64,000 nt of DNA from Ilumatobacteraceae bacterium (GCA_022843125.1 JALHOG010000001.1:132088-196087); one strand, 5' to 3'; positions 28,156 to 37,897 are shown, counted from the first letter of the stretch. A program made the numbers and translations. The notes: generated from the letters alone by a model not told the origin.

Positions 28156-28765
28156 GCACGACCTGCATGGCCGCATCGATCCCGGCGCTCACGATGAGCT
28201 CGACTGCGTCGGCGGCCTCGGCCACCGCCTGGTCGAGGACCTCCCGCTGGCGGGCCGGGACCCTGGTGAGGACGTGGCTGGCACCGCGTTCCTTGTTGGG
28301 GGGCTTGCCGACGCCGATCCGGACGCGCAGGTAGTCCTGGGTCTTGAGGTGCTGGGTGATCGAGCGCAACCCGTTGTGGCCGGCGAGCCCGCCGCCGGCC
28401 TTGAGCTTGAGGACACCCGGTTCGAGATCGAGTTCGTCGTGGACGACGATCAGCCGGTCGACCGACTCGATCTGGTAGCGCCTGATGAGTTCGGCGACGG
28501 CGCGGCCCGACTCGTTCATGAACGTGATCGGGAAGGCGAGCACCACACGAGGGGCGTCGATACCCGTTCCGAAGCGGGTTTCACCCACGAGGGCCTGATC
28601 GCGGCCGCCCTTGAGCGTCGAGCCGTGGCGTTGGGCGAGCAACTGGACGCATTCCTCGCCGACGTTGTGGCGGGTGCGTGCGTACTCCTTGCCGGGGTTA
28701 CCGAGCCCGACGACGAGCCAGTCGAACGGGGTGCCCTTGCCGGAGCGCCGGTCGAACAGGCCCAT
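28145..28765 (-). CDS. pth: Peptidyl-tRNA hydrolase
   Basis: A 206-residue Pth, which frees tRNAs from peptidyl-tRNA dropped by ribosomes. Motifs in order: VVGLGNPGKEYARTRHNVGE (catalytic His in RHNVG), FPITFMNESGRAV, VVHDELDLEPG and GGGLAGHNGLRSI. It starts with an extra MGLFDRRSGKGTPFDW extension. It lies 38 bases downstream of the L25 gene, the usual ctc-pth arrangement, and its 3' end overlaps mfd by 11 bases. One L25-pth-mfd operon is likely. Confidence 0.96.
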   Translation of the reverse strand: MGLFDRRSGKGTPFDWLVVGLGNPGKEYARTRHNVGEECVQLLAQRHGSTLKGGRDQALVGETRFGTGIDAPRVVLAFPITFMNESGRAVAELIRRYQIESVDRLIVVHDELDLEPGVLKLKAGGGLAGHNGLRSITQHLKTQDYLRVRIGVGKPPNKERGASHVLTRVPARQREVLDQAVAEAADAVELIVSAGIDAAMQVVHGR

Positions 28766-28803
28766 TGCTCAGTGGGCGGCGAAGCCGCGATCGATGAGTG
28801 GGA

Positions 28804-29433
28804 TCACTCGCCGCCGGCAGCGGCGTCGCCGGCCACGGCGCCCTCGCCGGCCTCGTCACCCTCGCCCGACTCGGAGGTCTGGCTGGTCATGAGCACCGTG
28901 ACGATGGGGAAGTCGGCGTCGGCGACGGGCGTGACGCCAGCCGGGAGGTTGAGATCGCCGATCGTGATCACGGTGTCCATCTCCATGTCGGTGATGTCGA
29001 CCACGATCTCATCGGGGATGTCGCCCGGGGTGGTGCTGACCTCGATCGTGTCGACCGCCGGGTCGACGAGACCGCCACCCTGGAGGACGGCCTTCGCCTC
29101 GCCCTCGAGGCGCAACGGCACGGCGACCACGATCGCCTCGTTGAGGTTGACCTGGAGGAAGTCGATGTGGGCGACGGTGCGGCGCACCGGGTGGCGCTGC
29201 ATGTCCTTGACGATGGCCGGGAACGTCTTGCCGTCGATCTTCAGATCGAGCACGGTGTTCATGCCCGCCGAGCCCGACAGGGCGATGCGGAGGTCGCGAC
29301 GGGCGATGGTGACCGAGATGGGCGACATGCCCTGCCCGTAGACGACGGCGGGGATGTGGTCCTCACGGCGCATCCGGCGAGCGTTGGCGCTGCCAGTGGA
29401 GCGACCGGTTTCGGCGATGAGAACGGTGGACAT
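28804..29433 (-). CDS. rplY: 50S ribosomal protein L25 / general stress protein Ctc
   Basis: A 209-residue L25 of the long, two-domain (TL5/Ctc) type that binds 5S rRNA. The N-terminal domain shows RMRREDHIPAVVYGQGMSPI and HPVRRTVAHIDFLQVNLNEA; the C-terminal beta domain has VSTTPGDIPDEIVVDITDME. An acidic Glu/Gly/Ala tail of about 25 residues ends it. ATG 29433 has GAGG 9 bases upstream. First gene of the L25-pth-mfd run. The C-terminal tail is longer than in most homologues but unremarkable for GC-rich actinobacteria. Confidence 0.95.
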   Translation of the reverse strand: MSTVLIAETGRSTGSANARRMRREDHIPAVVYGQGMSPISVTIARRDLRIALSGSAGMNTVLDLKIDGKTFPAIVKDMQRHPVRRTVAHIDFLQVNLNEAIVVAVPLRLEGEAKAVLQGGGLVDPAVDTIEVSTTPGDIPDEIVVDITDMEMDTVITIGDLNLPAGVTPVADADFPIVTVLMTSQTSESGEGDEAGEGAVAGDAAAGGE

Positions 29434-29511
29434 GTGCGATCAACCTCGATGCATGGGTTACGAGCAGCAGTCGAGGTTATCGGCGGCCCGCCCCGCTCCC
29501 ACCCACGCCGC

Positions 29512-29940
29512 TCACGTGCGGTCGAAGCGGCTCCAGCGGTGGATGCCGAAGTGTTCCTCCTCGTGGACGGCGCGCACGAGGGTCTGGCGCTTGCCGAAGC
29601 GACGGTCGAACTCGGCCTGGAGTTGCGCCTGGATGTGTCCGGCTCCGACCTGTTCCCACGCCTGCATCGACTCGAAGACGAAGATCAGGGTGACCTCGCC
29701 CGGCCGATGGTCGTTCAGCCAGACCTCCTTGGACAGGAACGGGATGTGGTCGAGTTCCGGGTGGAACGCCTCGCCGAGCGTCCACACCTCGTGGTCGACC
29801 CGCAGATACTCCTCGACGTCGCCCGGATCGACATCGAACACGAGGATCTCGACGGGCAGCCGCTCGTCGCACGTGTACCGATAGGTGCCTGGGAGCTCGG
29901 GGAACATCCCGAAAGTCTGCCGCCCGTCATGAGCACTCAC
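29512..29940 (-). CDS. TIGR03792-like small protein
   Basis: A 142-residue cytoplasmic protein. The middle (LPVEILVFDVDPGDVEEYLR, then FLSKEVWLNDHRPGEVTLIF) matches the pattern of TIGR03792 proteins, which have a ferredoxin-like alpha/beta fold related to the antibiotic monooxygenase superfamily; biochemical function is unknown. GTG at 29938-29940 overlaps the stop codon of the alpha-2-macroglobulin gene (GTGA), so the two are probably co-translated. An alternative ATG at 29907 would remove 11 residues. Nothing in the sequence explains why it is tied to an envelope protein. Confidence 0.72.
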   Translation of the reverse strand: MSAHDGRQTFGMFPELPGTYRYTCDERLPVEILVFDVDPGDVEEYLRVDHEVWTLGEAFHPELDHIPFLSKEVWLNDHRPGEVTLIFVFESMQAWEQVGAGHIQAQLQAEFDRRFGKRQTLVRAVHEEEHFGIHRWSRFDRT

Positions 29941-32900
29941 TCGACGATGACGGTGGCGGAGGCGCTGCGGCCGAAGACCTCGGGGGCGAACAGCTCCTCG
30001 GCCCGGGCCGGTGGGACGACGAACCGGCCGGGGGTGGTCGCTCGCGCGACGTAGCTGTATTCGTACGTGCCGCCAGCGAGGAAGCTGGTGAACGCCTCGG
30101 CCCGGTCGTCGCGCAGGTTCTGGTGCTCGAACCATCGCCAGCACCAGCACCATCCGTCGCCGGTATCGGTGTCGTTCTCGTCGGGCGCGAACGTCTGCGA
30201 CACCGCGAGCTCCGGGTTGACCGGTTCGAGGCCCGCCGGGAGCGGGTCGACGAGGGCGACGTGGGTGCGTTGCGCGTCGGCCACCATCGTCAGCGTGACC
30301 CGCACGGGTGCGCCCGCCCGGATGCGCCACGTCCCGTCGGCATCGCGCCCGACGTCGTCCGGGTCGTCGATCGCCTCGTACACCCGCTCGACCACGAAGC
30401 CCTCGTCACGCGCCGCGAGCGCGAGGTCGGCGGGGGCGTAGCGCATCCCCAGCCGGTAGTAGAGCCGACCGAGGCCGTCTTTCTGGATCACCAGCGCATC
30501 GCCGTCGACGAGGCCGACGACGTCACTCATCGGCACGACCGTGGTGGTGCGGTCCGTCGTGCGTCCGCTGTACGGCTGCTCCAAGACGTAGGTGGTGCCG
30601 AGCCACGCGCGTGCGACGAGCTCGGGCGTCGCGTTCTCGAACTGCTCGAAGTAGTGCCGCATCGCCACCAGGATGAAGGCGTTGTCCTGGGCGCTGTTCC
30701 AATGGCCGCGTGTCTGCCGCGCGAGCAGGCCGGTGACCACCTTGGGGATCAGGTCGCTCTGCGGGGCCTGTGAGATGAGCGCATCGAGGATCACACCATC
30801 GGTGCGGCGGTCGGACACGGCGATGACGTACGCGCCCTCGGCGTAGGACGTGGCGAAGGTCGCGGCGCCGGCGGTGTCGGTGGCCGAGTTGAGCAGCAAC
30901 CGCTCGATGTCGGACCGGATCTCGGGATCGTCGATCGACGGCCACAGCCATGCGACGGCATCGAGTTGGAGCGCGATGCCGGCGCGGCGGTAGATCGCAG
31001 TCGCCTGGACGGGGTCGCGCTCACCGGCGAGGGCTCGCACGTGGATCGCATACGCCTGGACGGTGGTGCGGATGTCGTCGCTGTACTCGGACGGGATGTG
31101 CTGGTCGATCTCGCGCAGGTGGGTGAGCGCACGATCCAGCGCATCGCCCGGCACCGCATATCCCGCTTCGCCTGCGGAGACGAGCGCATGGGTGGACTGG
31201 AGCGACTGCCACGGCACCGACTCCAGACCGCGAGTCCACCACGACCAGCCGCCGTCGTCGTTCTGGAGCGCCACGAGCGCGCTGATGTCATCGGCCACAC
31301 GAGCGTCGAGCGCGTCGCGGCTCGGCAGACCTTCGGCATCGAACGCGGCGAGCACATCGCGCAGCGACGCGATCGCCAGGATCCGCGAGGCGTAGCCCTC
31401 CGGCGTGGTGTAGCGGTAGTCGTCGAGGTGGATGACCGCATCGGTGAGCGCCTGCAGCGCCGTGGTCGAGGTGTTGATCTCGAGGCCGCCGAACTCGGTG
31501 ATGACCCCGGCGGGGGCGGTGACGGGCTGGCTCACCGCTTGACCCGGCTCGTCGATCACGCCGTACGTCGCGAACGCCTCGGACGTCGCCGGGGTGTACA
31601 CGGGGAAGTCGATCTCGGCTGCGTCGCTGGCATCGCCGCTGACGCCGGCGATCCGCATGCGGGCGGTGCCGGCGGCGTCGGCCCGCATCGGGAACCGAAC
31701 CTCGATCCGGTCGTTGGCTGGGACGGTCACCACCGTTCCGGCTGCAGCCGAGTCGGCGTCGATCGGGGTGGAGCCGTCGACCGTGAGGTTCGCGACCTGC
31801 ACGGCGAGCGCGACCTCCATCGGCGCATCGGTCTGGTTCTGGACGACGACCGGCATCTCGAACTGGTCGCCGTAGTTGAGGAACCGCGGCGCCGTCGGGC
31901 GGATCATCAGCGGGAGGCGGGCGGTGATCGTCGACTCGCCCGTGCCGAAACGCTGCGCGCCGTCGACGGCGACCGCCATGACGCGATACCGGGTGAGGGT
32001 GTCGGGCAGCGGCACGGGGATCGTGATCGTGCCGTCCGCTCCGGTGCGCTGGCCCGGAGCGAACACCGCAACCGGCTCGAAATCGTCGCGCAGCGCGATC
32101 GGCGGCTCGCCCGCATCACCACCGGCTCGGGCGGCGGGCGCCCCTGCATCCTCGGCGGCGGGCGAGTCGGGTGCCGACTCGGCGGCGGCCGCCGAGTCGT
32201 TCTTCGATGCGCCGCCGAGCAGGTCGTCCCGGGTGAGCAGCACGCTCGAGCGGGTGTACCGGCTGCTGAGCGATGGGAACAGCGGGCCGTAGAAGATGTC
32301 GAGCGGATCGGTGAGCTGATAGCCGGTGAGCGCGAGCACGGCCTCGTCGACGACGACGAGGGCCACTTCGGCGCCCGACGCCGGCTGACCGTCGGGGCCG
32401 GTCACCGACACCGTGACCGAGGTGTCGGTCCCGGGCTCGAGCTGATCGGCAGCGGGTGATGCGGTCACGGTGAGCGCCCGCGTGACCGGCGGGACGTCGA
32501 GCGTGATCTGTCCCGTCGCGAACGCTGGGCGGGGCGGGGCGCCGGGTGCCGGTGTGCCGTCGTCGCCGAGTCGGACGGCCGTGCCGACCACGTCGACCTG
32601 AACGGTGAGCCCGGGGACGGATGCTTCGGCGATCGGAATGTCGATCACCGCGCTGCCGCCCTCGATGGTGAAGGTCTCCGAGCCGACGATGCCTGCGTGG
32701 GCGATCGTGATCAGCCCACGGGTTGCGTCGAAGGGGACCTGCACCAAGAGCTCTGCGGTTTCGCCGACGGCGTAGGTCTCGCGATCGGGGACGAGCGTGA
32801 CCTGCTGCTGCTCGAGCAGTCGCACCGGCCCGCTCCCGGCACCAGCGACCCACGTGGTCGTCTGGGTGCGATTGGGGCGTCCGGCGTCGTCGGTGACCAC

Positions 32901-35900
32901 CGCTGTGACCTGGTACTCGCCGGCGATCTCGGTCGGGAACTCGCAACGCATCGAGCCGTCGGTGGGATCCGCCGTCGACGTGATGGTGCAGGTGGTGGGC
33001 TCGACGACGACCTGAGCCCAGTCGCCGGCGTTTCGCTGCCACTCGACGCGTCCGGCGGTGACCTCGACGGTGCGACCGGCGACCGGGGCACCGTCGACGT
33101 CGGCGACGACGAGGTCGTATCGAAGTGGGGTGGCTGCCTCGACGAACGACCGGTCGCTGCGCAGGCCCACATAGACGCGTGAGGGGTGGACGAGCAGATC
33201 GGTGCGTGAGGCCCAGGCCTGCCGGTTGACGTCGATCACGGTCGCTTCGGCGGTGATCGCCTGCGGCAGGTCGAGATCGCCGGCGCCGAGCTCGACGTCG
33301 AGATAGTGCGTTCCTGCGGCGTCGGTGCGGCCGGCGTACTCCGCGAACTGCGTCTCACCCCCGGGCGGACAGTCGAAGCACGCAGAGCCCCGCGTTGCCG
33401 ACTCGCGTACGACGGAGTCGTCACCGATCCACCACGGCTGCCAGATGCCGAACTGGAACCCGTCCCAGTTCGGCGGGCGGTAGGTGGTCTGTTGGGTGGT
33501 GACCAGCCACGTGACCTCGGCGTCGCCGAGCGGACCGCCCGCGAAGTACTCGGCGTCGACGGCGAGCGTCGCCGGCTCGGACACGTAGTACGGGCCGGTC
33601 GACTCCTGGCGGGCGGTCACCTCGAACTCGGGGCGGCGGAACTCCTGCACCTGGAATGCGTGGCCGCTCGTCGCGTACTCGTCGGCGGGGAGGCCGAGGA
33701 GCGTCAGGTCGACCCACGCAGCCCCGAGGTTCGCTCCGTCGGGGACGGCGATGGCGATGTCGAACCCACCGAGGTCGTTGAGCGGTGCGGTGCCGGCTGC
33801 GAGCTCGGCGCCCTGGGCGTCGTAGGCGGTGTACTGCACCTGGAGGCCATCGTCGTAGAGCCCGAGCTCGGCGTCGTCATTCCACGCGAGCCGCCTCACC
33901 CAGCCGGTGATCCGGGCGGTCTCGCCGGGCCGGTAGATGCCTCGATCGTCGAACACGTACCAGCGGCCCTCCGCTCCGGCGGGGGTGGCGGTCACGCCCC
34001 CGTACCAGTCGAACGGGAGGAAGGCGGTGCGGTCCCCGGCGTTGGCGAACACGCCGGTGATCTCGCGCTCGGCGAGCGGGACACGGGTGAGCCCGTCGGC
34101 GTCGGTGCGGGCGACCCGTCCGTCGCCGACCAGCTCGACCGCGACGTTGCCGACCGGTTCGCCGGTGAGCATGTCGGTGGTCCAGATCAGCATCTCGCCG
34201 CGGTCGTGCACCGCCGCGACGGCGAGCGTCGTCGCCTGGACCCACGCGATGGTCGGTCGGTTCTGCCAATACAGCTCGTCGTCCTGACGGTACGACGTGG
34301 TCGGCTCGACGCGCACGACGAGTTGCGATCCGGCGGCGAACGCAGCCGACAGGTCGATCGCGGTCTCGACGAACCGGTCGTCGGCGGCGTCGATCTCGAC
34401 GACCTCGTCGAGCACGATCGGCCAGGTGGGTGGTGTCGGCTCGGTGTTGCTCCACGACGCGTCGAGGTACTCTCGGAACGCCGGCACGTCGGTCGGACTC
34501 ACCGCCCATGCAACGACCCGAACGGCGTCGTGGTTGATCGTCCGGATCGGCACCGTGGGTGTGTCGGCGAATGGGTCGGTCGTGATCCAGTCGAGAGGCA
34601 GGCCCTCGATCGCCGGCTGAGCCGGCCCGACGTCGAACCGCACGGTGCGCGCCTGGCCGAGCTGTTGGCCGAACGCGTCGACGAGCTCACCGGCGATCGT
34701 GACGGTGTAGTCGGTGCGGCCGTTCGTCGCACCGGTGAGCTGCATCGTCGTGCCGAACACGTCGATGCGCAGCCCCGGGACGGCCGGGGTGACGGTGATC
34801 TGATCGGGGGAGAAGGCGGCCGCGTCGATGTCGTTCGTCATCTCGATGATGAACGGGAAGCCGGGCGCGCACACCGAACCGCCACAGTCGGACCGGGCGA
34901 TGTCGAACGCCCCGTACGTGCGGCCGCGCACGACCTCGGGGGACGTGCTCGTGAGCGGGCCTTCGAGCGACGGTGTGCCGGGGCCGATCGTGATCGTGAT
35001 CGCCGCATCGACCGGGAGCGGATCGACCGGACGGAACGCAATCGTGCGATCGTCGAGCGCGTCACCGACCGCTTGCACAGCAGCTGCGTCGGCCTCGATC
35101 TCGTCGGCGGTCGCGAGGCGCAGTGCGACGTCGTCGGAACCGGCGCGCATCGTGATCGTCGGGAGCACCGCTGCAGGGTCGACCCGTTGGTCGAACACGG
35201 CGACGAGCACCGGGGTGAGCGCCATGCTGTCGGAGGCACCCACCGATGTGACCACGCGAGCCGCCGGGGTTCGGAACGTCCACGTCACGTCGGCGTCGAG
35301 CGTGGAGCCATCGGCGGCCGTGGTGCCCCGCGGGACCTCCACGCGGTACTCGGTGGCAGCGGGGAGGCGGTCGACGACGCCGGGGTTCACCTCGAAGCGC
35401 AGCGTGCGCGTCCCGATCCACCGCCACCGGCCGTCGACCGCGGGCGTGATCACGACCGGGACGTCTGCGGCCGCGAGCTGGTCGAGCGTGGTGATCGGAA
35501 CCATCGGGCGATCGAACGTGACGGTGACGAATGGTGCGATGTCGACGTCGCCCTCGGGTTGGTAGCGCACGACGGTGAGCGAACCGTCGGGTGCCGTGTC
35601 GGGCCCGGGTACGCCGGCCTCGGGCGGGAACGGCGTCGCGATCGTCGTGCCGATCAGCGGTGGCGGGAGGCTGACCGCAGGCCGCTGGAAGGTCCGGCGG
35701 TCGTCGATCGGGACGTCCCACTCCGGCAGTCGGGCGAGGATCGCTGCGACCGCGTCGGGGGCGAGCGGTTGTCCGGCGACCAGCGGGAGCGCCTCGACCG
35801 GCCGTGTGAGTGCCGAACCCTCGCCGAGTCGAAGGCCCACCCTGGCGGCGGTCTGCCCGGGGCCCGGGGTGATCGAGCCGATCTCGGGCGAGGCGCCGGG

Positions 35901-36032
35901 GCCGGTTGGCGCACCGGTCGCTGCGGGCTCCTCGGTGCGGTCGCCGTCGTCGCCGGAACACGCGCCGGCGACCAACGCCAGAGCGAGCGCGGCGGCGACG
36001 AATCGCCGCCGCCCACGTCCACCTGCCGTCAT
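29937..36032 (-). CDS. Giant alpha-2-macroglobulin-like lipoprotein without thioester
   Basis: A 2031-residue envelope protein. The signal GRRRFVAAALALALVAGAC gives a lipidated Cys25. A Pro/Thr/Gly linker and an Ig-like N-terminal half with repeated big-domain features (residues 180-480) lead to the MG domains. The A2M core contains DDFEPVAVFAPGQRTGADG and LPDTLTRYRVMAVAVDG. The complement-like helical domain starts GGLEINTSTTALQALTDAV, but the thioester position reads YRYTTPEG: Thr1543 and Gly1546 replace the Cys and Gln of CxEQ. An Ala/Asp-rich segment near residue 1280 could be the bait region. Homologues such as YfaS also lack the thioester. ATG 36032 has TACAGT 8 bases upstream. No penicillin-binding protein 1C gene is adjacent. 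Confidence 0.85.
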   Translation of the reverse strand: MTAGGRGRRRFVAAALALALVAGACSGDDGDRTEEPAATGAPTGPGASPEIGSITPGPGQTAARVGLRLGEGSALTRPVEALPLVAGQPLAPDAVAAILARLPEWDVPIDDRRTFQRPAVSLPPPLIGTTIATPFPPEAGVPGPDTAPDGSLTVVRYQPEGDVDIAPFVTVTFDRPMVPITTLDQLAAADVPVVITPAVDGRWRWIGTRTLRFEVNPGVVDRLPAATEYRVEVPRGTTAADGSTLDADVTWTFRTPAARVVTSVGASDSMALTPVLVAVFDQRVDPAAVLPTITMRAGSDDVALRLATADEIEADAAAVQAVGDALDDRTIAFRPVDPLPVDAAITITIGPGTPSLEGPLTSTSPEVVRGRTYGAFDIARSDCGGSVCAPGFPFIIEMTNDIDAAAFSPDQITVTPAVPGLRIDVFGTTMQLTGATNGRTDYTVTIAGELVDAFGQQLGQARTVRFDVGPAQPAIEGLPLDWITTDPFADTPTVPIRTINHDAVRVVAWAVSPTDVPAFREYLDASWSNTEPTPPTWPIVLDEVVEIDAADDRFVETAIDLSAAFAAGSQLVVRVEPTTSYRQDDELYWQNRPTIAWVQATTLAVAAVHDRGEMLIWTTDMLTGEPVGNVAVELVGDGRVARTDADGLTRVPLAEREITGVFANAGDRTAFLPFDWYGGVTATPAGAEGRWYVFDDRGIYRPGETARITGWVRRLAWNDDAELGLYDDGLQVQYTAYDAQGAELAAGTAPLNDLGGFDIAIAVPDGANLGAAWVDLTLLGLPADEYATSGHAFQVQEFRRPEFEVTARQESTGPYYVSEPATLAVDAEYFAGGPLGDAEVTWLVTTQQTTYRPPNWDGFQFGIWQPWWIGDDSVVRESATRGSACFDCPPGGETQFAEYAGRTDAAGTHYLDVELGAGDLDLPQAITAEATVIDVNRQAWASRTDLLVHPSRVYVGLRSDRSFVEAATPLRYDLVVADVDGAPVAGRTVEVTAGRVEWQRNAGDWAQVVVEPTTCTITSTADPTDGSMRCEFPTEIAGEYQVTAVVTDDAGRPNRTQTTTWVAGAGSGPVRLLEQQQVTLVPDRETYAVGETAELLVQVPFDATRGLITIAHAGIVGSETFTIEGGSAVIDIPIAEASVPGLTVQVDVVGTAVRLGDDGTPAPGAPPRPAFATGQITLDVPPVTRALTVTASPAADQLEPGTDTSVTVSVTGPDGQPASGAEVALVVVDEAVLALTGYQLTDPLDIFYGPLFPSLSSRYTRSSVLLTRDDLLGGASKNDSAAAAESAPDSPAAEDAGAPAARAGGDAGEPPIALRDDFEPVAVFAPGQRTGADGTITIPVPLPDTLTRYRVMAVAVDGAQRFGTGESTITARLPLMIRPTAPRFLNYGDQFEMPVVVQNQTDAPMEVALAVQVANLTVDGSTPIDADSAAAGTVVTVPANDRIEVRFPMRADAAGTARMRIAGVSGDASDAAEIDFPVYTPATSEAFATYGVIDEPGQAVSQPVTAPAGVITEFGGLEINTSTTALQALTDAVIHLDDYRYTTPEGYASRILAIASLRDVLAAFDAEGLPSRDALDARVADDISALVALQNDDGGWSWWTRGLESVPWQSLQSTHALVSAGEAGYAVPGDALDRALTHLREIDQHIPSEYSDDIRTTVQAYAIHVRALAGERDPVQATAIYRRAGIALQLDAVAWLWPSIDDPEIRSDIERLLLNSATDTAGAATFATSYAEGAYVIAVSDRRTDGVILDALISQAPQSDLIPKVVTGLLARQTRGHWNSAQDNAFILVAMRHYFEQFENATPELVARAWLGTTYVLEQPYSGRTTDRTTTVVPMSDVVGLVDGDALVIQKDGLGRLYYRLGMRYAPADLALAARDEGFVVERVYEAIDDPDDVGRDADGTWRIRAGAPVRVTLTMVADAQRTHVALVDPLPAGLEPVNPELAVSQTFAPDENDTDTGDGWCWCWRWFEHQNLRDDRAEAFTSFLAGGTYEYSYVARATTPGRFVVPPARAEELFAPEVFGRSASATVIVE

Positions 36033-36040
36033 CAGGTCCC

Positions 36041-36046
36041 ACTGTA
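36041..36046 (-). promoter_or_regulatory. Leaderless-type -10 box (TACAGT)
   Basis: TACAGT on the minus strand, 8 bases before the ATG at 36032 of the macroglobulin gene. The rest of the 226-base divergent gap to folB-folK shows no clear element beyond this. Confidence 0.45.
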
Positions 36047-36258
36047 CGGAAGTCGCCGCCACCCTCACGAGGGTTTGACGCAGGGATGCGTGCGACAGTT
36101 CCCCGTGGTTCACGCACAGTTCAGCGGAGGCGTGACATCTGCCGCGCGAACACGTGCGGACGGGTGGAGCGGAATGCTCGTGTATGGAAAGGTGTTGTCC
36201 CGTTACCCCTGCCCTACCAGGTCCGAGCGAACGTCAACGCCCGAGCGGAAGGAACCTC

Positions 36259-37101
36259 ATGGACCGCATTCTCATCGACGACCTGCGAGTACTCACCGTG
36301 ATCGGCGTGTTGCCGCACGAACGGGAGGCCAAGCAGCCACTCCGGGTCGATCTCTCCCTCGGTGTCGATCTCCGCGATGCCGGAGCCACCGACGAGCTCG
36401 ACGACACGGTCAACTACGGCGCCGTCGCCGAACGTGTGCTCTCGCTGGCCGAGGAGAGCAAGTACATCCTGCTCGAGCGGTTGGCCGCCGACATCGCTGA
36501 TGCGGTGCTGGCCTTCGATCGTGTCGAGGAGGTCGACGTCACCGTGACGAAGCTGCGCCCGCCGGTGCCCACCCCGGTGCAGTCGACCGCGGTGCGGATG
36601 GTCCGCACACGGGCCGAGGCGCAGGTGCCACCGTTGCGCCGTCACGAGGCGATCGTCGCGCTCGGGTCGAACCTCGGAGACCGGCAGGGCTTCTTGCGGT
36701 ACGCGATCGGCGAGCTCGGCAACGTGACGTCGGTGTCGCAGGTCTTCGAGACCGAACCGATCGGCGGGCCCGACGCCCAGGGTGCATACCTCAACATGGT
36801 CGCGAAGGTCGAGACCTCGCTCGACCCGTATGCGTTCATCCGACGGTGTCAGCGCATCGAGGCGGGTGCGCTGCGCCAGCGTGTCGTGCACTGGGGGCCG
36901 CGGACGCTCGACGTCGACCTGCTGTTCTTCGACGACGTCCAGATCGCGAGCGACGAGCTCACCGTTCCCCACCCGCGGATCACGGAACGTCGGTTCGTGC
37001 TGACCCCACTCAGCGAAGTTGCACCCGAGCGCTGCCCCGTCGACTGGGACGAGACACTGCCTCCGTCGGCCGTGAACCCTCGCGGCCCGCTGTCGCTCTG
37101 A
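36259..37101 (+). CDS. folK: FolB-FolK fusion: dihydroneopterin aldolase and HPPK
   Basis: A 280-residue bifunctional folate enzyme. Residues 1-120 are FolB, which cleaves dihydroneopterin: GVLPHEREAKQPLRVDL carries the active Glu21, DTVNYGAVAERV and the active Lys98 in TKLRPP. Residues from 129 are FolK, which pyrophosphorylates 6-hydroxymethyl-dihydropterin: VALGSNLGDRQGFLRYAI, VFETEPIGGPDAQGAYLNMV, WGPRTLDVDLLFFDD and VPHPRITERRFVLTPLSEV. Consecutive steps are thus joined in one chain. AAGGAA lies 4-5 bases before the ATG at 36259. It is convergent with a FolP2-like gene. Confidence 0.93.
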   Translation: MDRILIDDLRVLTVIGVLPHEREAKQPLRVDLSLGVDLRDAGATDELDDTVNYGAVAERVLSLAEESKYILLERLAADIADAVLAFDRVEEVDVTVTKLRPPVPTPVQSTAVRMVRTRAEAQVPPLRRHEAIVALGSNLGDRQGFLRYAIGELGNVTSVSQVFETEPIGGPDAQGAYLNMVAKVETSLDPYAFIRRCQRIEAGALRQRVVHWGPRTLDVDLLFFDDVQIASDELTVPHPRITERRFVLTPLSEVAPERCPVDWDETLPPSAVNPRGPLSL

Positions 37102-37133
37102 GCGCTCGCCGAACCGCCCCCCGATTCGCGACC

Positions 37134-37880
37134 TCAGCCATGGATCCGACGTTCGAACGCACGCACCTTCGCGGGATAGTGGACGCGCCCGAACTCGGGT
37201 TGCTGGGTCACCACGATCTCGAGCAACTCGTCGTGCTGCGCAGTCTCCTTCCAGGGGAGCGCGATGTACAGGGGCAGTTCGAACACCCGCAGGGCGTCGA
37301 GGTTGGAGTACACGCGCTTCTGGTAGAGGTAGCGCTCCTCCCACGGCCAGTTGCTCGGCGCGAAGCCCGTCCCCGGGTCGATGACGCACCGGTGCCGCAG
37401 GCCGAAGCGGTCGGCGTCGGCGAGTCGAGCGGTGAAGAACTCGACGAGCGCATCGATCGGGTCGACCTCGACGTGGGACATCTCTCGCGGGTTGGGGCCC
37501 GACAGGAACGGCAGCACGATCGGTACGTCGAACTCGGCGGCGACCTCCCACATGGCGTCGCTCTGCATGCCGTCGGCTGCGTTGATCACGGTGGCACCGT
37601 GCTCGAGCGCTCGCCTGGTGACCTCCGGGCGCCACGAGTCGATGCTGATCGGAACGCCGAGCGTGGCGAGCGCGGGGACGATGTCGGCCAACCGTCGCCA
37701 CTCCGCCTCCCACGGCACCACCGTCGCGTTGTCGGTCGAACCCTGGCCGCCGAGGTCGATGCCGTCGGCGCCGTCGGCCAGGAGCTGCTGCGCCCTGGCC
37801 AACGCCGCCTCGGGCGTGGTTGCGATCGAATCGATGTTGAGCGAGTCGGGGCTCGCGTTGACGACGCCGTAGAGGAACAC
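37134..37880 (-). CDS. Dihydropteroate synthase-like protein (FolP2-type)
   Basis: A 248-residue TIM-barrel protein. Canonical DHPS motifs are present but altered: GVVNASPDSL in place of the usual VNVTPDSF, GADGIDLGGQGST for GADIIDVGGEST, ISIDSWRPEV, NAADG and CVIDPGTGFAP. A C-terminal GRVHYPAKVRAFE replaces the RVHDV end. In mycobacteria the second copy, FolP2, lies next to gpgS and is not an active DHPS; the divergent gpgS gene 17 bases away makes a FolP2 equivalent likely. GTG start at 37880 with TAGCCT 8 bases upstream. Catalysis is doubtful. Confidence 0.8.
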   Translation of the reverse strand: MFLYGVVNASPDSLNIDSIATTPEAALARAQQLLADGADGIDLGGQGSTDNATVVPWEAEWRRLADIVPALATLGVPISIDSWRPEVTRRALEHGATVINAADGMQSDAMWEVAAEFDVPIVLPFLSGPNPREMSHVEVDPIDALVEFFTARLADADRFGLRHRCVIDPGTGFAPSNWPWEERYLYQKRVYSNLDALRVFELPLYIALPWKETAQHDELLEIVVTQQPEFGRVHYPAKVRAFERRIHG

Positions 37881-37888
37881 GAGAGCGG

Positions 37889-37894
37889 AGGCTA
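37889..37894 (-). promoter_or_regulatory. Leaderless-type -10 box (TAGCCT)
   Basis: TAGCCT on the minus strand, 8 bases before the GTG at 37880. It overlaps the plus-strand ribosome binding site of gpgS (GGAGG, 37887-37891). Confidence 0.4.
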
Positions 37895-37897
37895 CCG

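Noticed and set aside
36033..36258. Search for a riboswitch or standard -35/-10 promoter for folB-folK.
   Set aside because: No convincing hexamer pair or known riboswitch core; only the macroglobulin box at 36041-36046 and the folB ribosome site were accepted.
33306..36500. A 1064-residue plus-strand open frame opposite the macroglobulin gene.
   Set aside because: Shadow of the minus-strand gene; low complexity in Arg, Gly and Glu, no domain seen.
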